Source: Methylobacterium terricola (GTDB lineage: Bacteria > Pseudomonadota > Alphaproteobacteria > Rhizobiales > Beijerinckiaceae). From it: 64,000 nucleotides of DNA. Below the pieces are notes generated by a model that searched no databases, was not told the origin of the DNA, and was given only the letters and a program-made list of their open reading frames with translations. This document shows, in pieces, positions 16,714 to 26,482 of this stretch. The position numbers were made by a program, and so were the translations under genes. The DNA is taken from positions 81,543-145,542 of the forward strand of contig NZ_VDDA01000017.1 of NCBI RefSeq assembly GCF_006151805.1, in the 5' to 3' direction. Positions within the stretch are counted from its first letter, which is position 1. Each line of letters starts with the position of its first letter.

Positions 16714-16796
16714 GCTCCTGCCGGACCTGTGCATTCTCGCTCACAGCTCCTGCCGGACCTGTCCATTCTCGCTCACAGCTCCTGCCGGACCTGTGC
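16714..16796. repeat. 32-bp tandem repeat, 2.6 copies, at the 3' end of the FNT gene
   Basis: The unit begins GCTCCTGCCGGACCTGT and recurs at 16714, 16746 and 16778, an exact 32-bp period. The last copy overlaps the final codons (Val-Arg-Gln-Glu-Leu) and stop of the FNT gene on the minus strand. The other two repeat that 3' end downstream. The second copy differs by one base (G to C in TGTCCATT). Confidence 0.9.
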
Positions 16797-17654
16797 GTGG
16801 GCCAGCAGCGCGAACAGGCCGGTGCCGCCGATCACGTTGCCGATCAGCGCCGGCAGGATCATGCCGCCGAGGGCCTGGCCGAGACCGACCTCACCGGCCC
16901 AGAGCAGCAGGAAGGCTTCCGCCGCGCCCGCCACCACGTGGGTGAAGTCGCCGAGCACGATCGCGAAGGTCAGGGCGAAGACGATCCAGAACTCGCCCCC
17001 GCTCGACGCCGCCCGCAGCCACGCGACGGTGGCGATCAGGAACCCGGCCGGGATGCCCTGGAGCAGCATCGCCGAGGGGGCCTTGTGCATCAGGCTCTCG
17101 CGCGACACCGTCAGCATGGCGTCGAGGAGCCCCGGGCTCGTCAGGCGGCCGTGGACGTAGAGTGCGGCCGCCGCGCAGGTGCCGACGAGGTTGCCGAGGA
17201 GCACGATGCCCCACAGCCGCCCCGTCCGGGCGAGTGCCGGCCCGCTCGGGCGGGTGGCCAGCGGCAGCACGGTCACGATGGTCTGCTCGGTGAAGAGCTG
17301 GAGCCGGCCGAGGATGACGATCAGGAAGCCGAGGGGATAGCCGAGCTGCGAGACCAGGGTGCGGGATTCCATCCCGGCCGGCAGCTTGTGATGCAGCGCG
17401 CCCTGCGCGAGCACCGAGGCCGTGATGGCGATGCCGGCGGCGACGCTCGACCAGAACAGCGAGCCGGCGGGGCGCGACAGCTCCTCCTCGCCCTGCTTGC
17501 GCACCACCTCGTGGACGATCCGGGCACGCGGCGCCGAACGATCCTCGATCTCGCCGCGCTCGGCCTCGTCGCGTTCCGCCATGGCTCCGTCCGTCCCCTG
17601 CCGACCGCGCGTGGCCGGCGCCGGCTCGACGCGCAGCGCCTTCCGCCGTTCCAT
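16773..17654 (-). CDS. Formate/nitrite transporter (FNT) family protein, YfdC-like
   Basis: A 293-residue inner-membrane channel protein with an acidic, charged N-terminal tail and six hydrophobic helices. The tail motif RIVHEVVRKQGEEELSRP followed by SLFWSSVAAGIAIT is typical of the YfdC branch of the FNT family. FTEQTIVTVLP and GNLVGT match the two half-helix loops. YfdC-type proteins are less well understood than FocA or NirC, and the carried ion is unknown. The start at 17654 (ATG) gives the usual long tail. An ATG at 17582 (269 residues) is also possible. Confidence 0.85.
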   Translation of the reverse strand: MERRKALRVEPAPATRGRQGTDGAMAERDEAERGEIEDRSAPRARIVHEVVRKQGEEELSRPAGSLFWSSVAAGIAITASVLAQGALHHKLPAGMESRTLVSQLGYPLGFLIVILGRLQLFTEQTIVTVLPLATRPSGPALARTGRLWGIVLLGNLVGTCAAAALYVHGRLTSPGLLDAMLTVSRESLMHKAPSAMLLQGIPAGFLIATVAWLRAASSGGEFWIVFALTFAIVLGDFTHVVAGAAEAFLLLWAGEVGLGQALGGMILPALIGNVIGGTGLFALLAHAQVRQEL

Positions 17655-17720
17655 CCTGGGCTCGCCCCATGCTACCCGTCTGCGGCCGAACGCGAGAATC
17701 GGACGACCGGGGAGGCCAGC

Positions 17721-18998
<1,278 letters not shown>

Positions 18999-19255
18999 CC
19001 CGACCAGGGTTCCGACACTCCTCAGGTCATCGCGGGGCCGCGCGGCGGTACCCGGGGTCCAACTCGGCCGACGATGCCGCAAGAGGCGGAACGCCGATGC
19101 CGTGCGCCGAACCCTCGGCGTTCATGGATCCCGGGTTCCCGTCTGCGGCGCCTTCTCGACCGCGACCCGCTCGATGGTTGGCAGCGCCCTACGCCCGTGA
19201 CGCACGGCGGTATCGCCGCCGCGCCCGCGGACATGCCATCCGCGGGACGCCGCCG

Positions 19256-20413
19256 TCAGGTGTACATCGCCTTGAGATCCAGGCTGCTCGCGCGCCCGAC
19301 CGCGTCGTAATGCTGATCGAGCCACGCCTTCGCCGCCTCGCGGCCGGCATCGCGCAGGTGGAGGAAGAACGGCCACTGCGCCCGCAGCCGCGACGAGGCC
19401 GAGGCGTCGTCGAGCGCGCCGCCGCTGCCGTCGATGCGGTGGAGCAGCACCTCCTTGTAGGCATTCGAGCGCCCGAGCGCCCCGTCGGCGATCAGGTCGT
19501 CGACGAAGTCGATCGCCCGCAATTCGCGCAGGAGATTGGCGTTGAAGGTGATCTCGTTGAGGCGGTCGCGGATCTCGGCCGGGCTGCGCGGCGTCTCGCG
19601 GCGCTCGACCGGGTTGATCTGGACCAGCAGGATGTCGCGGGACCGGGCGCCGTGATAGAGTGGATAGAGGGGCGGGTTGCCGAGATAGCCGCCGTCCCAG
19701 TGCGGCACGCCGTCGATCTCGACCGCCTGGAACACCGTCGGCAGGCAGGCCGACGCCATCAGGTGGTCGATGGTGAGATTCGGCCGCTCGAACACCGCCA
19801 TCTTGCCGGTCCAGACGTTGGTGGCCGAGATGAACAGGTCGGCCGGCCCATCCCGGCGCACGGCCTCGAAATCGACCGTGTCGGCCAGCGCCCGCTTGAG
19901 CGGGTTGATGTTGAGCGGGTTGGTCATGTAGGGGCTGGCGACGGCGTTCCAGAACGCCCCGACCGGCGTCTTCTTCCAGAAGCTCATCACCCCGTCGACG
20001 ACGCTCTGCTGCGCGTGCGAGAGGTCGGCGTCGAGGCTGATCTCGCGCCAGAACGTCTCCAGGCGCTCGCGCGCGCCATCGGGACCGCCGCGCAGCCAGC
20101 CATCGACCATCACGACGGCGTTCATCGCGCCGGCGCTCGCCCCGGTGATCGCCTCGAAGGCGAGGCGGCTATCCTCGATCAGGGCGTCGAGCACGCCCCA
20201 GGTGAAGGCACCGTGGGCGCCGCCGCCCTGGAGCGCCAGGGCGATCGCCTTCTCGGCCCTTGGACCGAGAAGGCCGCGGCCGAGGGGGCCGCTGGTCGCT
20301 TGCGAGCCCTGGGTCGCCTGCGGGCACGGCTCGGCATGGGGCATGGCATGGGACAGGGAATCGCGGTCACCCGCGCTCCGGTCCGGTTCGTGGAGTGTGG
20401 CTGAATCCGTCAT
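19256..20413 (-). CDS. Patatin-like phospholipase
   Basis: A 385-residue patatin-family lipid acyl hydrolase. The oxyanion hole GGGAHG is at 63-68, the nucleophile Ser93 is in GASAG, and the dyad Asp is in HWDGGYLGNP near 240. The first 50 residues are low-complexity and unconserved, so the true start could be later. The ATG at 20413 lacks a good ribosome binding site. No membrane segment is seen. It probably acts on phospholipids or stored polyesters; patatin-fold PHB depolymerases are related. Transcribed alone. Confidence 0.88.
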   Translation of the reverse strand: MTDSATLHEPDRSAGDRDSLSHAMPHAEPCPQATQGSQATSGPLGRGLLGPRAEKAIALALQGGGAHGAFTWGVLDALIEDSRLAFEAITGASAGAMNAVVMVDGWLRGGPDGARERLETFWREISLDADLSHAQQSVVDGVMSFWKKTPVGAFWNAVASPYMTNPLNINPLKRALADTVDFEAVRRDGPADLFISATNVWTGKMAVFERPNLTIDHLMASACLPTVFQAVEIDGVPHWDGGYLGNPPLYPLYHGARSRDILLVQINPVERRETPRSPAEIRDRLNEITFNANLLRELRAIDFVDDLIADGALGRSNAYKEVLLHRIDGSGGALDDASASSRLRAQWPFFLHLRDAGREAAKAWLDQHYDAVGRASSLDLKAMYT

Positions 20414-20784
20414 GGGGAGGAATGTGGTGCGCTGCACCGCGAAAGCCAAATGGTGCGGTGCAAAGTCGCGTTGGGGAACCCGGTCCGCGTCCGGTGTCAC
20501 GCGCTTGACGCCTGCGCCCGGCATCCTCAGCTAAGGCGGCGGTTCGCTTCGCCGCGGCGAAGCGGCGGCTCGGCCCGCGAGAGAAGGACAAGGTTTCGGC
20601 AAGGATGTCGCGGCATTCCGTTCCGGGCGATCCTAGTCCGTTGATCGCGCCGGGCTTTCATGCGCGGGAAGCGATTTCCACCCCGGCCGGAAATGCTCTA
20701 GACGGGGGTCACGCCGCGCTCGTCGCGACCCCGAACCCGCCACGCGCCACACGTCTCCTGCGAACGACCCCCTGAAGGTATCCG
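20414..20784. other. Intergenic region upstream of ispG
   Basis: This 371-nt interval between the divergent patatin gene and ispG must contain the ispG promoter. It also contains a decayed copy of a dispersed palindromic repeat (20630-20701). No gene or RNA is recognised. Confidence 0.5.
20630..20701 (-). repeat. Dispersed palindromic repeat, copy C
   Basis: Read on the minus strand it begins CTAGAGCATTTCCGG, continues through a GTGGAAATCGCTTCC core and ends GATCAACGGACTAGGATC. It aligns over its whole length with the copies at 26289-26350 and 57124-57194. It is the most diverged of the three. Confidence 0.6.
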
Positions 20785-22095
20785 ATGGAAGCCATGGAAG
20801 CCCTCGCCGCGACCGCCCCGGCGGACACGACCGCCCCCGAGATCGCCGGCCCGAGCCCCCGGCACCGCACCGTCGGCGTCCGGATCGGCGAGGGCGAGGG
20901 CGCCGTGGTGATGGGCGGCGGCGCCCCGATCGTCGTGCAGTCGATGACCAACACCGACACCGCCGACATCGACGCCACGGTGGCGCAGGTGGCCGCGCTG
21001 GCGCGGGCCGGCTCCGAGGTCGTGCGCATCACCGTCGACCGCGACGAGGCGGCGGTCGCCGTGCCGAAGATCCGCGAGCGCCTGGACCGCATCGGCGTCC
21101 ATGTCCCGCTCGTCGGCGACTTCCACTATATCGGCCACAAGCTCCTGACCGACCATCCGGCCTGCGCCGAAGCGCTGGCCAAGTACCGGATCAACCCGGG
21201 CAACGTCGGGTTCAAGGAGAAGAAGGACCTGCAATTCGGCACCATCGTCGAGCAGGCGGCCCGCTACGGCAAGGCGGTGCGCATCGGCGCCAACTGGGGC
21301 TCCCTCGACGAGGCGCTCCTCACCCACATGATGGACGAGAACGCCAACTCGGCGAAGCCGCGCGACGCCCGCGCGGTGATGCGCGAGGCGATGGTGCAAT
21401 CCGCCCTCCTCTCCGCCGACCGGGCGGTGGAGATCGGCCTGCCGAAGGAGCGCATCGTGCTCTCGGCCAAGGTCTCGGCGGTGCAGGACCTGATCGCCGT
21501 CTACCGCGAGGTGGCGCGCCGCTCCGATTACGCCATCCATCTCGGCCTGACCGAGGCCGGCATGGGCACCAAGGGCATCGTGGCGGCCTCGGCGGCGATC
21601 GGCGTGCTGCTCCAGGAGGGCATCGGCGACACGATCCGCTACTCCCTGACCCCGGAGCCCGGCGGCGACCGCACGGTCGAGGTGAAGGTGGCGCAGGAAC
21701 TGCTCCAGACGATGGGCTTCCGCACCTTCGTGCCGCTCGTCGCCGCCTGCCCGGGCTGCGGCCGCACCACCTCGACGGTGTTCCAGGAGCTCGCCCGCGA
21801 CATCCAGAACTGGATCACCACCTCGATGCCGGAATGGCGCAAGACCTATCCGGGCGTGGAGGGGCTGAACGTCGCGGTCATGGGCTGCATCGTCAACGGC
21901 CCGGGCGAATCGAAGCACGCCGATATCGGCATCTCGCTCCCCGGCACCGGCGAGACGCCGACCGCCCCGGTCTTCATCGACGGCAAGAAGGCGATGACCC
22001 TGCGCGGCGCGACGCTCGCCAAGGACTTCGAGGGCATCGTCATCGACTACATCGAGCGCCGTTTCGGCCAAGGTCGCCGCAGCGCCGCCGAGTGA
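20785..22095 (+). CDS. ispG: 4-hydroxy-3-methylbut-2-en-1-yl diphosphate synthase
   Basis: A 436-residue IspG (GcpE), the 4Fe-4S enzyme that converts MEcPP to HMBPP in the MEP isoprenoid pathway. The TIM-barrel domain starts at VVMGGGAPIVVQSMTNTDTA. The cluster Cys residues are in ACPGCGRTT and GCIVNGPGE, with the Glu ligand in NGPGE. The first 25 residues are an Ala/Pro-rich tail not found in E. coli. Codons and layout are ordinary. The downstream part of the same pathway (dxr, uppS) lies at 35-38 kb. Confidence 0.97.
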   Translation: MEAMEALAATAPADTTAPEIAGPSPRHRTVGVRIGEGEGAVVMGGGAPIVVQSMTNTDTADIDATVAQVAALARAGSEVVRITVDRDEAAVAVPKIRERLDRIGVHVPLVGDFHYIGHKLLTDHPACAEALAKYRINPGNVGFKEKKDLQFGTIVEQAARYGKAVRIGANWGSLDEALLTHMMDENANSAKPRDARAVMREAMVQSALLSADRAVEIGLPKERIVLSAKVSAVQDLIAVYREVARRSDYAIHLGLTEAGMGTKGIVAASAAIGVLLQEGIGDTIRYSLTPEPGGDRTVEVKVAQELLQTMGFRTFVPLVAACPGCGRTTSTVFQELARDIQNWITTSMPEWRKTYPGVEGLNVAVMGCIVNGPGESKHADIGISLPGTGETPTAPVFIDGKKAMTLRGATLAKDFEGIVIDYIERRFGQGRRSAAE

Positions 22096-22142
22096 GGCGA
22101 TCGTCTTCCCGAGCAACGTAACGGAGGGGCAGGCACGCCGCC

Positions 22143-22170
22143 TTGCGCCCCTCCCGGCCCGTGCTACAAT
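22143..22170 (+). promoter_or_regulatory. Possible sigma-70 promoter for kup
   Basis: TTGCGC at 22143-22148 and TACAAT at 22165-22170 are 16 bases apart. They lie about 120 nt before the kup start codon. The -35 element is weak. Confidence 0.4.
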
Positions 22171-22289
22171 CTCGCCACATTCAGGCCCGGCGGACGCGCC
22201 GGGCTGCTTCAGGCCTCGAGCCCGCCACCCGGCCCATCAGCGCGCTTGGCGGCACCTCCGGCCGCCCGCGGGCGCATCCCCGATCAGAC

Positions 22290-24260
22290 ATGACACAGTC
22301 GACCGCACCCACGGGCGGGCCCGTCGCGCCGCCCGAAACCCTCACTCCGCCGAGCGGCGGGCCGCCGACCAAGGCGGGTAGCGTCGACGAGGCCGAGGGC
22401 CACGGCCACGCCAAGGCGAGCTTCTGGACCTTGTTCCTCGGCTCGGTCGGCGTCGTCTACGGCGATATCGGCACGAGTCCGCTCTATGCCTTCCGCGAGG
22501 CGCTGAGCCCGGGCCGGGCCGACGGCGTGCTCACCGGCGAGGAGGTGCTCGGCACCGTCTCGCTGCTGCTCTGGGCCCTCGTGCTCATCGTCACCATCAA
22601 GTACGTCCTGCTGCTGCTGCAGATGGACAACAAGGGCGAGGGCGGCATCCTCTCGCTGATGGCGCTCGCCCGGAAGGCGCTGGGCGGCTCCCACATCGTG
22701 TTCATGCTCGGCCTGTTCGGCGCCGCCCTGTTCTACGGCGACGCGATCATCACCCCGGCGATCTCGGTCCTGTCGGCGGTGGAGGGCCTGAAGCTCGTCA
22801 CCCCGGCCCTCGACCACTACGTCCTGCCGATCACCATCGCGATCATCCTGCCGCTGTTCCTGGTCCAGAGCCGGGGCACCGCCCGGATGGCGACGTTCTT
22901 CGGCCCGATCATGCTGGTCTGGTTCTCGGTGCTGATGCTGGCGGCCCTGCCGCACATCGCCCGCACGCCGCAGGTTCTGTGGGCGCTCAATCCCTGGCAC
23001 GCCGTCCATTACCTGCTCGGGCACGGCACCGGCGCCCTGGTGGCGCTCGGCGCGGTGTTCCTGGCGGTGACCGGGGCCGAGGCGTTGTTCGCCGATCTCG
23101 GCCATTTCGGCCGCCGGCCGATCCAGACCGCCTGGATCGTCCTCGTCGGCCCGGCGCTCGCGGTCAACTATCTCGGCCAGGCCGCCCTGGTGCTGGCGCA
23201 GCCGGACACCACCGACCCGTTCTACCAGCTCGTCCCCGAATGGGGCCTGCTGCCGATGGTGCTGCTCGCCACCGCCGCCACCGTCATCGCCAGCCAGGCG
23301 GTGATCACCGGCGCCTTCTCGCTCTCGCGCCAGGCGGTGCAGCTCGGCCTTCTGCCGCGGCTCGAGATCCGGCACACCTCGGAATCGCATTCGGGCCAGA
23401 TCTACCTGCCCCAGATCAACACGCTGCTGATGCTCGGCGTGGTGATCCTGGTGATTTTGTTCCGCTCCTCCTCGGCGCTCGCCTCGGCCTACGGCATCGC
23501 CGTCACCGGCACCATGCTGATCACCGCCGGCCTCGCCTTCCTGGTGCTGTGGCGGGTATGGAAGTGGACGCCGCTCGCCGCCGGCGCCGTGATGGTGCCG
23601 TTCATCGCGGTCGAGCTTCTGTTCCTGGCCTCGAACCTGCTGAAGGTGTTCGAGGGCGGCTACATGCCCCTGCTGCTCGCCGGCGGCTTGGTGCTGCTGA
23701 TGTGGACCTGGGTACGCGGCGTCACCATCCTGTTCACCAAGACGCGCAAGACCGACGTGCCGCTGACCGAGCTCGTCGCCATGTTGGAGAAGAGCCCGCC
23801 GCACCACGTCCGCGGCACGGCGGTGTTCCTCACCTCCGACCCCGAGACGGCACCGGCGGCGCTGCTGCACAACCTGAAGCACAACAAGGTGCTGCACGAG
23901 AAGAACGTCGTGCTGACCGTCAAGACGATCGACCTGCCGCGCCTCAACGATGCCGACCGGGTCCGGATCGAGCCGATGGGCCCGCATTTCTGGAAGGTCG
24001 TGATGAAGTTCGGCTACATGGAATCGCCGAACATCCCGAAGGGCCTGGCGCTGTTGCGCAAGCAGGGCTTCAAGTTCGACATCATGGCGACGTCGTTCTT
24101 CCTGTCGCGGCGCTCGATCCGCCCGGCGGCGCAATCGGGCATGCCGCTCTGGCAGGACCGGGTGTTCATCACGCTCGCCCGCAATGCCAACGACGCGACG
24201 GACTTCTTCCAGATCCCGACCGGCCGGGTGGTCGAGGTCGGCACCCAGGTCACTGTCTAG
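22290..24260 (+). CDS. kup: Low-affinity potassium transporter Kup
   Basis: A 656-residue K+/H+ symporter with a hydrophilic N-terminal tail of about 40 residues, about 12 membrane helices (roughly 45-460) and a soluble C-terminal domain of about 150 residues. The signature GVVYGDIGTSPLYAFREAL lies at TM1, followed by NKGEGGILSLMALA and LFYGDAIITPAISVLSA. Length matches the family. It sits 10 nt before coaBC in the same direction and may be cotranscribed with it. Confidence 0.96.
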   Translation: MTQSTAPTGGPVAPPETLTPPSGGPPTKAGSVDEAEGHGHAKASFWTLFLGSVGVVYGDIGTSPLYAFREALSPGRADGVLTGEEVLGTVSLLLWALVLIVTIKYVLLLLQMDNKGEGGILSLMALARKALGGSHIVFMLGLFGAALFYGDAIITPAISVLSAVEGLKLVTPALDHYVLPITIAIILPLFLVQSRGTARMATFFGPIMLVWFSVLMLAALPHIARTPQVLWALNPWHAVHYLLGHGTGALVALGAVFLAVTGAEALFADLGHFGRRPIQTAWIVLVGPALAVNYLGQAALVLAQPDTTDPFYQLVPEWGLLPMVLLATAATVIASQAVITGAFSLSRQAVQLGLLPRLEIRHTSESHSGQIYLPQINTLLMLGVVILVILFRSSSALASAYGIAVTGTMLITAGLAFLVLWRVWKWTPLAAGAVMVPFIAVELLFLASNLLKVFEGGYMPLLLAGGLVLLMWTWVRGVTILFTKTRKTDVPLTELVAMLEKSPPHHVRGTAVFLTSDPETAPAALLHNLKHNKVLHEKNVVLTVKTIDLPRLNDADRVRIEPMGPHFWKVVMKFGYMESPNIPKGLALLRKQGFKFDIMATSFFLSRRSIRPAAQSGMPLWQDRVFITLARNANDATDFFQIPTGRVVEVGTQVTV

Positions 24261-24270
24261 AGGGGTCACG

Positions 24271-25506
24271 GTGGAGATGGCGGCCCTGGACGGCAGGCGG
24301 GTGCTCCTCGTCATCGGGGGCGGCATCGCGGCCTACAAGGCGCTGGACCTGATCCGACGCCTGCGCGAGCGCGGCGCCTCGGTGCGCTGCGTGCTGACCA
24401 AGGGCGCGCAGGAATTCGTCACGCCGCTCGCCGCGGCGGCGCTCGCCGGGCAGCGCGCCCATACCGACCTGTTCGACCGGGCCGACGAGGCCGATATCGG
24501 CCATATCAAGCTTGCCCGCGACGCCGATGCCGTGGTGGTGGCGCCGGCCACCGCCAACCTGATGGCGCGCCTCGCCGGCGGCCACGCGCCGGACCTCGCC
24601 TCGACGGTGCTGCTCGCCACCACCCTGCCGATCCTGATCGCCCCGGCGATGAACGTGCGGATGTGGCTGCACCCGGCGACGCAGCGCAACCTCGCGCTGC
24701 TGAAGGGTGACGGCGTCGCGGTGGTCGGCCCGAATGTCGGCCGGATGGCCGAGGCCGAGACCGGTCCCGGCCGGATGGCGGAGCCCGAGGAGATCGCCGA
24801 CGCCGTCGAGGCGCTGCTGGCCGGATCGCCCGACGACAAGCCCCTCGCCGGCCGTCACCTCCTCGTCACCTCCGGGCCGACCCACGAGCCGATCGACCCG
24901 GTGCGCTATCTCGCCAACCGCTCTTCCGGCAAGCAGGGCCACGCCATCGCGGCGGCGGCCGCCGCGGCGGGCGCCCGGGTCACCCTCGTCTCGGGACCCG
25001 TGACCCTGCCCGATCCCCCCGGCGTCACGGTGGTGCGGATCGAGACCGCCCGCGAGATGCTGGCGGCGGTCGAGGCCGCCTTGCCGGCCGACATCGCGGT
25101 CTTCGCCGCAGCGGTGGCCGACTGGCGCCCGGAGAGCCTCGGCGACCAGAAGATCAAGAAAGGGCCCGACGGCCCCCCTCCCCTCCGTCTCACCGAGAAT
25201 CCCGACATCCTGGCGACGATCGCGCGCCGGACCGACGGGCGCCCGCCCCTGGTGGTGGGCTTTGCCGCCGAGACCACCGACGTCATCGCCCATGCCCGGG
25301 CCAAGATCGCCCGCAAGGGCTGCGACCTCATCGTCGCCAACGATGTCTCGGCCGAGTCTGGCGTGATGGGCGGCGACCGCAACAGCGTCCACCTGATCGG
25401 CCGCGACGGCAGCCTCGAGACCTGGCCGACCCTCGGTAAGGATGAGGTGGCCCGCCGCCTCGTCGCGCGGCTCGCCGAACTGGCCCCTCCCCCTGAGGCA
25501 AGATAG
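24271..25506 (+). CDS. coaBC: Bifunctional phosphopantothenoylcysteine decarboxylase/phosphopantothenate-cysteine ligase
   Basis: A 411-residue CoaBC, making 4'-phosphopantetheine for coenzyme A. The N-terminal flavoprotein (CoaC) shows GGGIAAYKALDLIRRL, the active-site His in DIGHIKLARDAD and PAMNVRMW. The C-terminal ligase (CoaB) shows TSGPTHEPIDPVRYLANRSS and the KIKKG lysine. In the decarboxylase flap, where homologues have A-C-G-D/E-x-G-P-G-R-M, this protein reads A-E-A-E-T-G-P-G-R-M, so the catalytic Cys (E. coli Cys158) seems replaced by Glu (codon 24751-24753). The GTG at 24271 has AGGGG 5 nt upstream; the ATG at 24277 is an alternative. Confidence 0.93.
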   Translation: MEMAALDGRRVLLVIGGGIAAYKALDLIRRLRERGASVRCVLTKGAQEFVTPLAAAALAGQRAHTDLFDRADEADIGHIKLARDADAVVVAPATANLMARLAGGHAPDLASTVLLATTLPILIAPAMNVRMWLHPATQRNLALLKGDGVAVVGPNVGRMAEAETGPGRMAEPEEIADAVEALLAGSPDDKPLAGRHLLVTSGPTHEPIDPVRYLANRSSGKQGHAIAAAAAAAGARVTLVSGPVTLPDPPGVTVVRIETAREMLAAVEAALPADIAVFAAAVADWRPESLGDQKIKKGPDGPPPLRLTENPDILATIARRTDGRPPLVVGFAAETTDVIAHARAKIARKGCDLIVANDVSAESGVMGGDRNSVHLIGRDGSLETWPTLGKDEVARRLVARLAELAPPPEAR

Positions 25507-25572
25507 CGCCGGATCGGCGGTGGGCGCAGGCCGATCCGGCATTATGTCTCCGCCTTCCACCGGGAGGCCGCC

Positions 25573-25779
25573 TTGCCCACCATCCTCGTCGTCACGCTGA
25601 TCTGCGCCTCGTCCCTGGCGGCGAAGGATTGCACCCGCGACACCGCCCAGGACGTGATCACCCATCCGGCCCATACGCCGCAGGAATGCCTGCTGTTGGG
25701 CCCCGCCATCGCGGCTGGCTCGGGTCGAGGCACCGAGGCGGGGACCTATGTGAAGACGTTGTGCGAGCGGCGGCGCTAA
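25573..25779 (+). CDS. Small cysteine-containing protein of unknown function
   Basis: A 68-residue protein starting at a TTG with a strong GGGAGG 5 nt upstream. It begins with a short hydrophobic stretch (ILVVTLICASSLAA) that could be a signal peptide, and then has three Cys, in KDCTRD, QECLLLG and KTLCERRR, in a small His/Pro-rich domain. It follows coaBC by 66 nt in the same direction. I cannot name a family; its codon use and ribosome binding site suggest that it is real. Confidence 0.6.
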   Translation: MPTILVVTLICASSLAAKDCTRDTAQDVITHPAHTPQECLLLGPAIAAGSGRGTEAGTYVKTLCERRR

Positions 25780-26482
25780 TGCCTGCGATCGAGTCCAGCC
25801 GACGCGCCTTCCTCTCGCTCGCTCGTTCCAGCCATGCCCGATTCCAGACTGGTGGCGAACGCTCAATCGGCGGGCGGCCTGTCGCCAGTCCTGATCACCG
25901 CCGAAGGGCTCGGCCAGATGAAAGCTGATCCAAGGGTTCAGGCGGTCAAGGCAACTGCCTTGTTCGGCATCACCCAGGCCAAAGATCGGAATTTAACGAG
26001 ACCCCTATCGCGATTAGATCCCGCGGACGCCGCCAACCGGTTAGCAGACAGCGATCTTACGAGTTCATGACGGCCTTCGGAGCCAGCTGGATCCAAGCTA
26101 TCCACCGCAACATGATAATGAAGCACGAACTTAACGAAAACGGCAACCGAATAAAGGGGTAAAATATTAGGAAACGCCCTTTCACATAACCATTATGCCA
26201 TCAAGGAGCACCGAATCCCTTCGAGAAGCTAAGATGAATCCAGCACCAAAGAGAGCGGCGCCATGTAGCGGTCTGACGCTGCTCTTGTGCTCCAATTTCA
26301 CCGCATTTTCTGCGACGAACCGGTATCCACTTCGCCTGAAATTGCTCCAGATTTCCCTGGCCACGGTACTTGTATCGTCCAAGGCGGTGAGATCGGCTCC
26401 AAGAACCGATCACATCTCACACAACGCCAAGCCGCTAGCGTGGCTCGTTGACATTGACACCGCCGATCCTGTGCAACTTTAC
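25780..26482. other. Gene-poor left edge of an AT-richer island
   Basis: About 700 nt without a recognisable gene. Open frames here (for example 25834-26070 on the plus strand) have no family features. Base composition shifts from GC-rich to mixed at about 25.9 kb. It contains one copy of the dispersed repeat (26289-26350), just downstream of the glycosyltransferase gene. Confidence 0.5.
26289..26350 (-). repeat. Dispersed palindromic repeat, copy B
   Basis: On the minus strand it reads from CTGGAGCAATTTCAGGCG through GAAGTGGATACCGGTTCG to AAATTGGAGC. GCAATTTC near one end can pair imperfectly with GAAAATGC further on. The core GAAGTGGATACCGGTTCG is a widespread intergenic sequence in Hyphomicrobiales. 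Confidence 0.75.

Noticed and set aside
16714..16796. Possible CRISPR array
   Set aside because: The 32-bp units are directly adjacent with no spacers, only 2.6 copies, and are derived from a coding end.
25834..26070. 78-codon open frame at the left edge of the island
   Set aside because: No recognisable family, no good ribosome binding site and mixed composition. It may be a remnant but cannot be supported as a gene.
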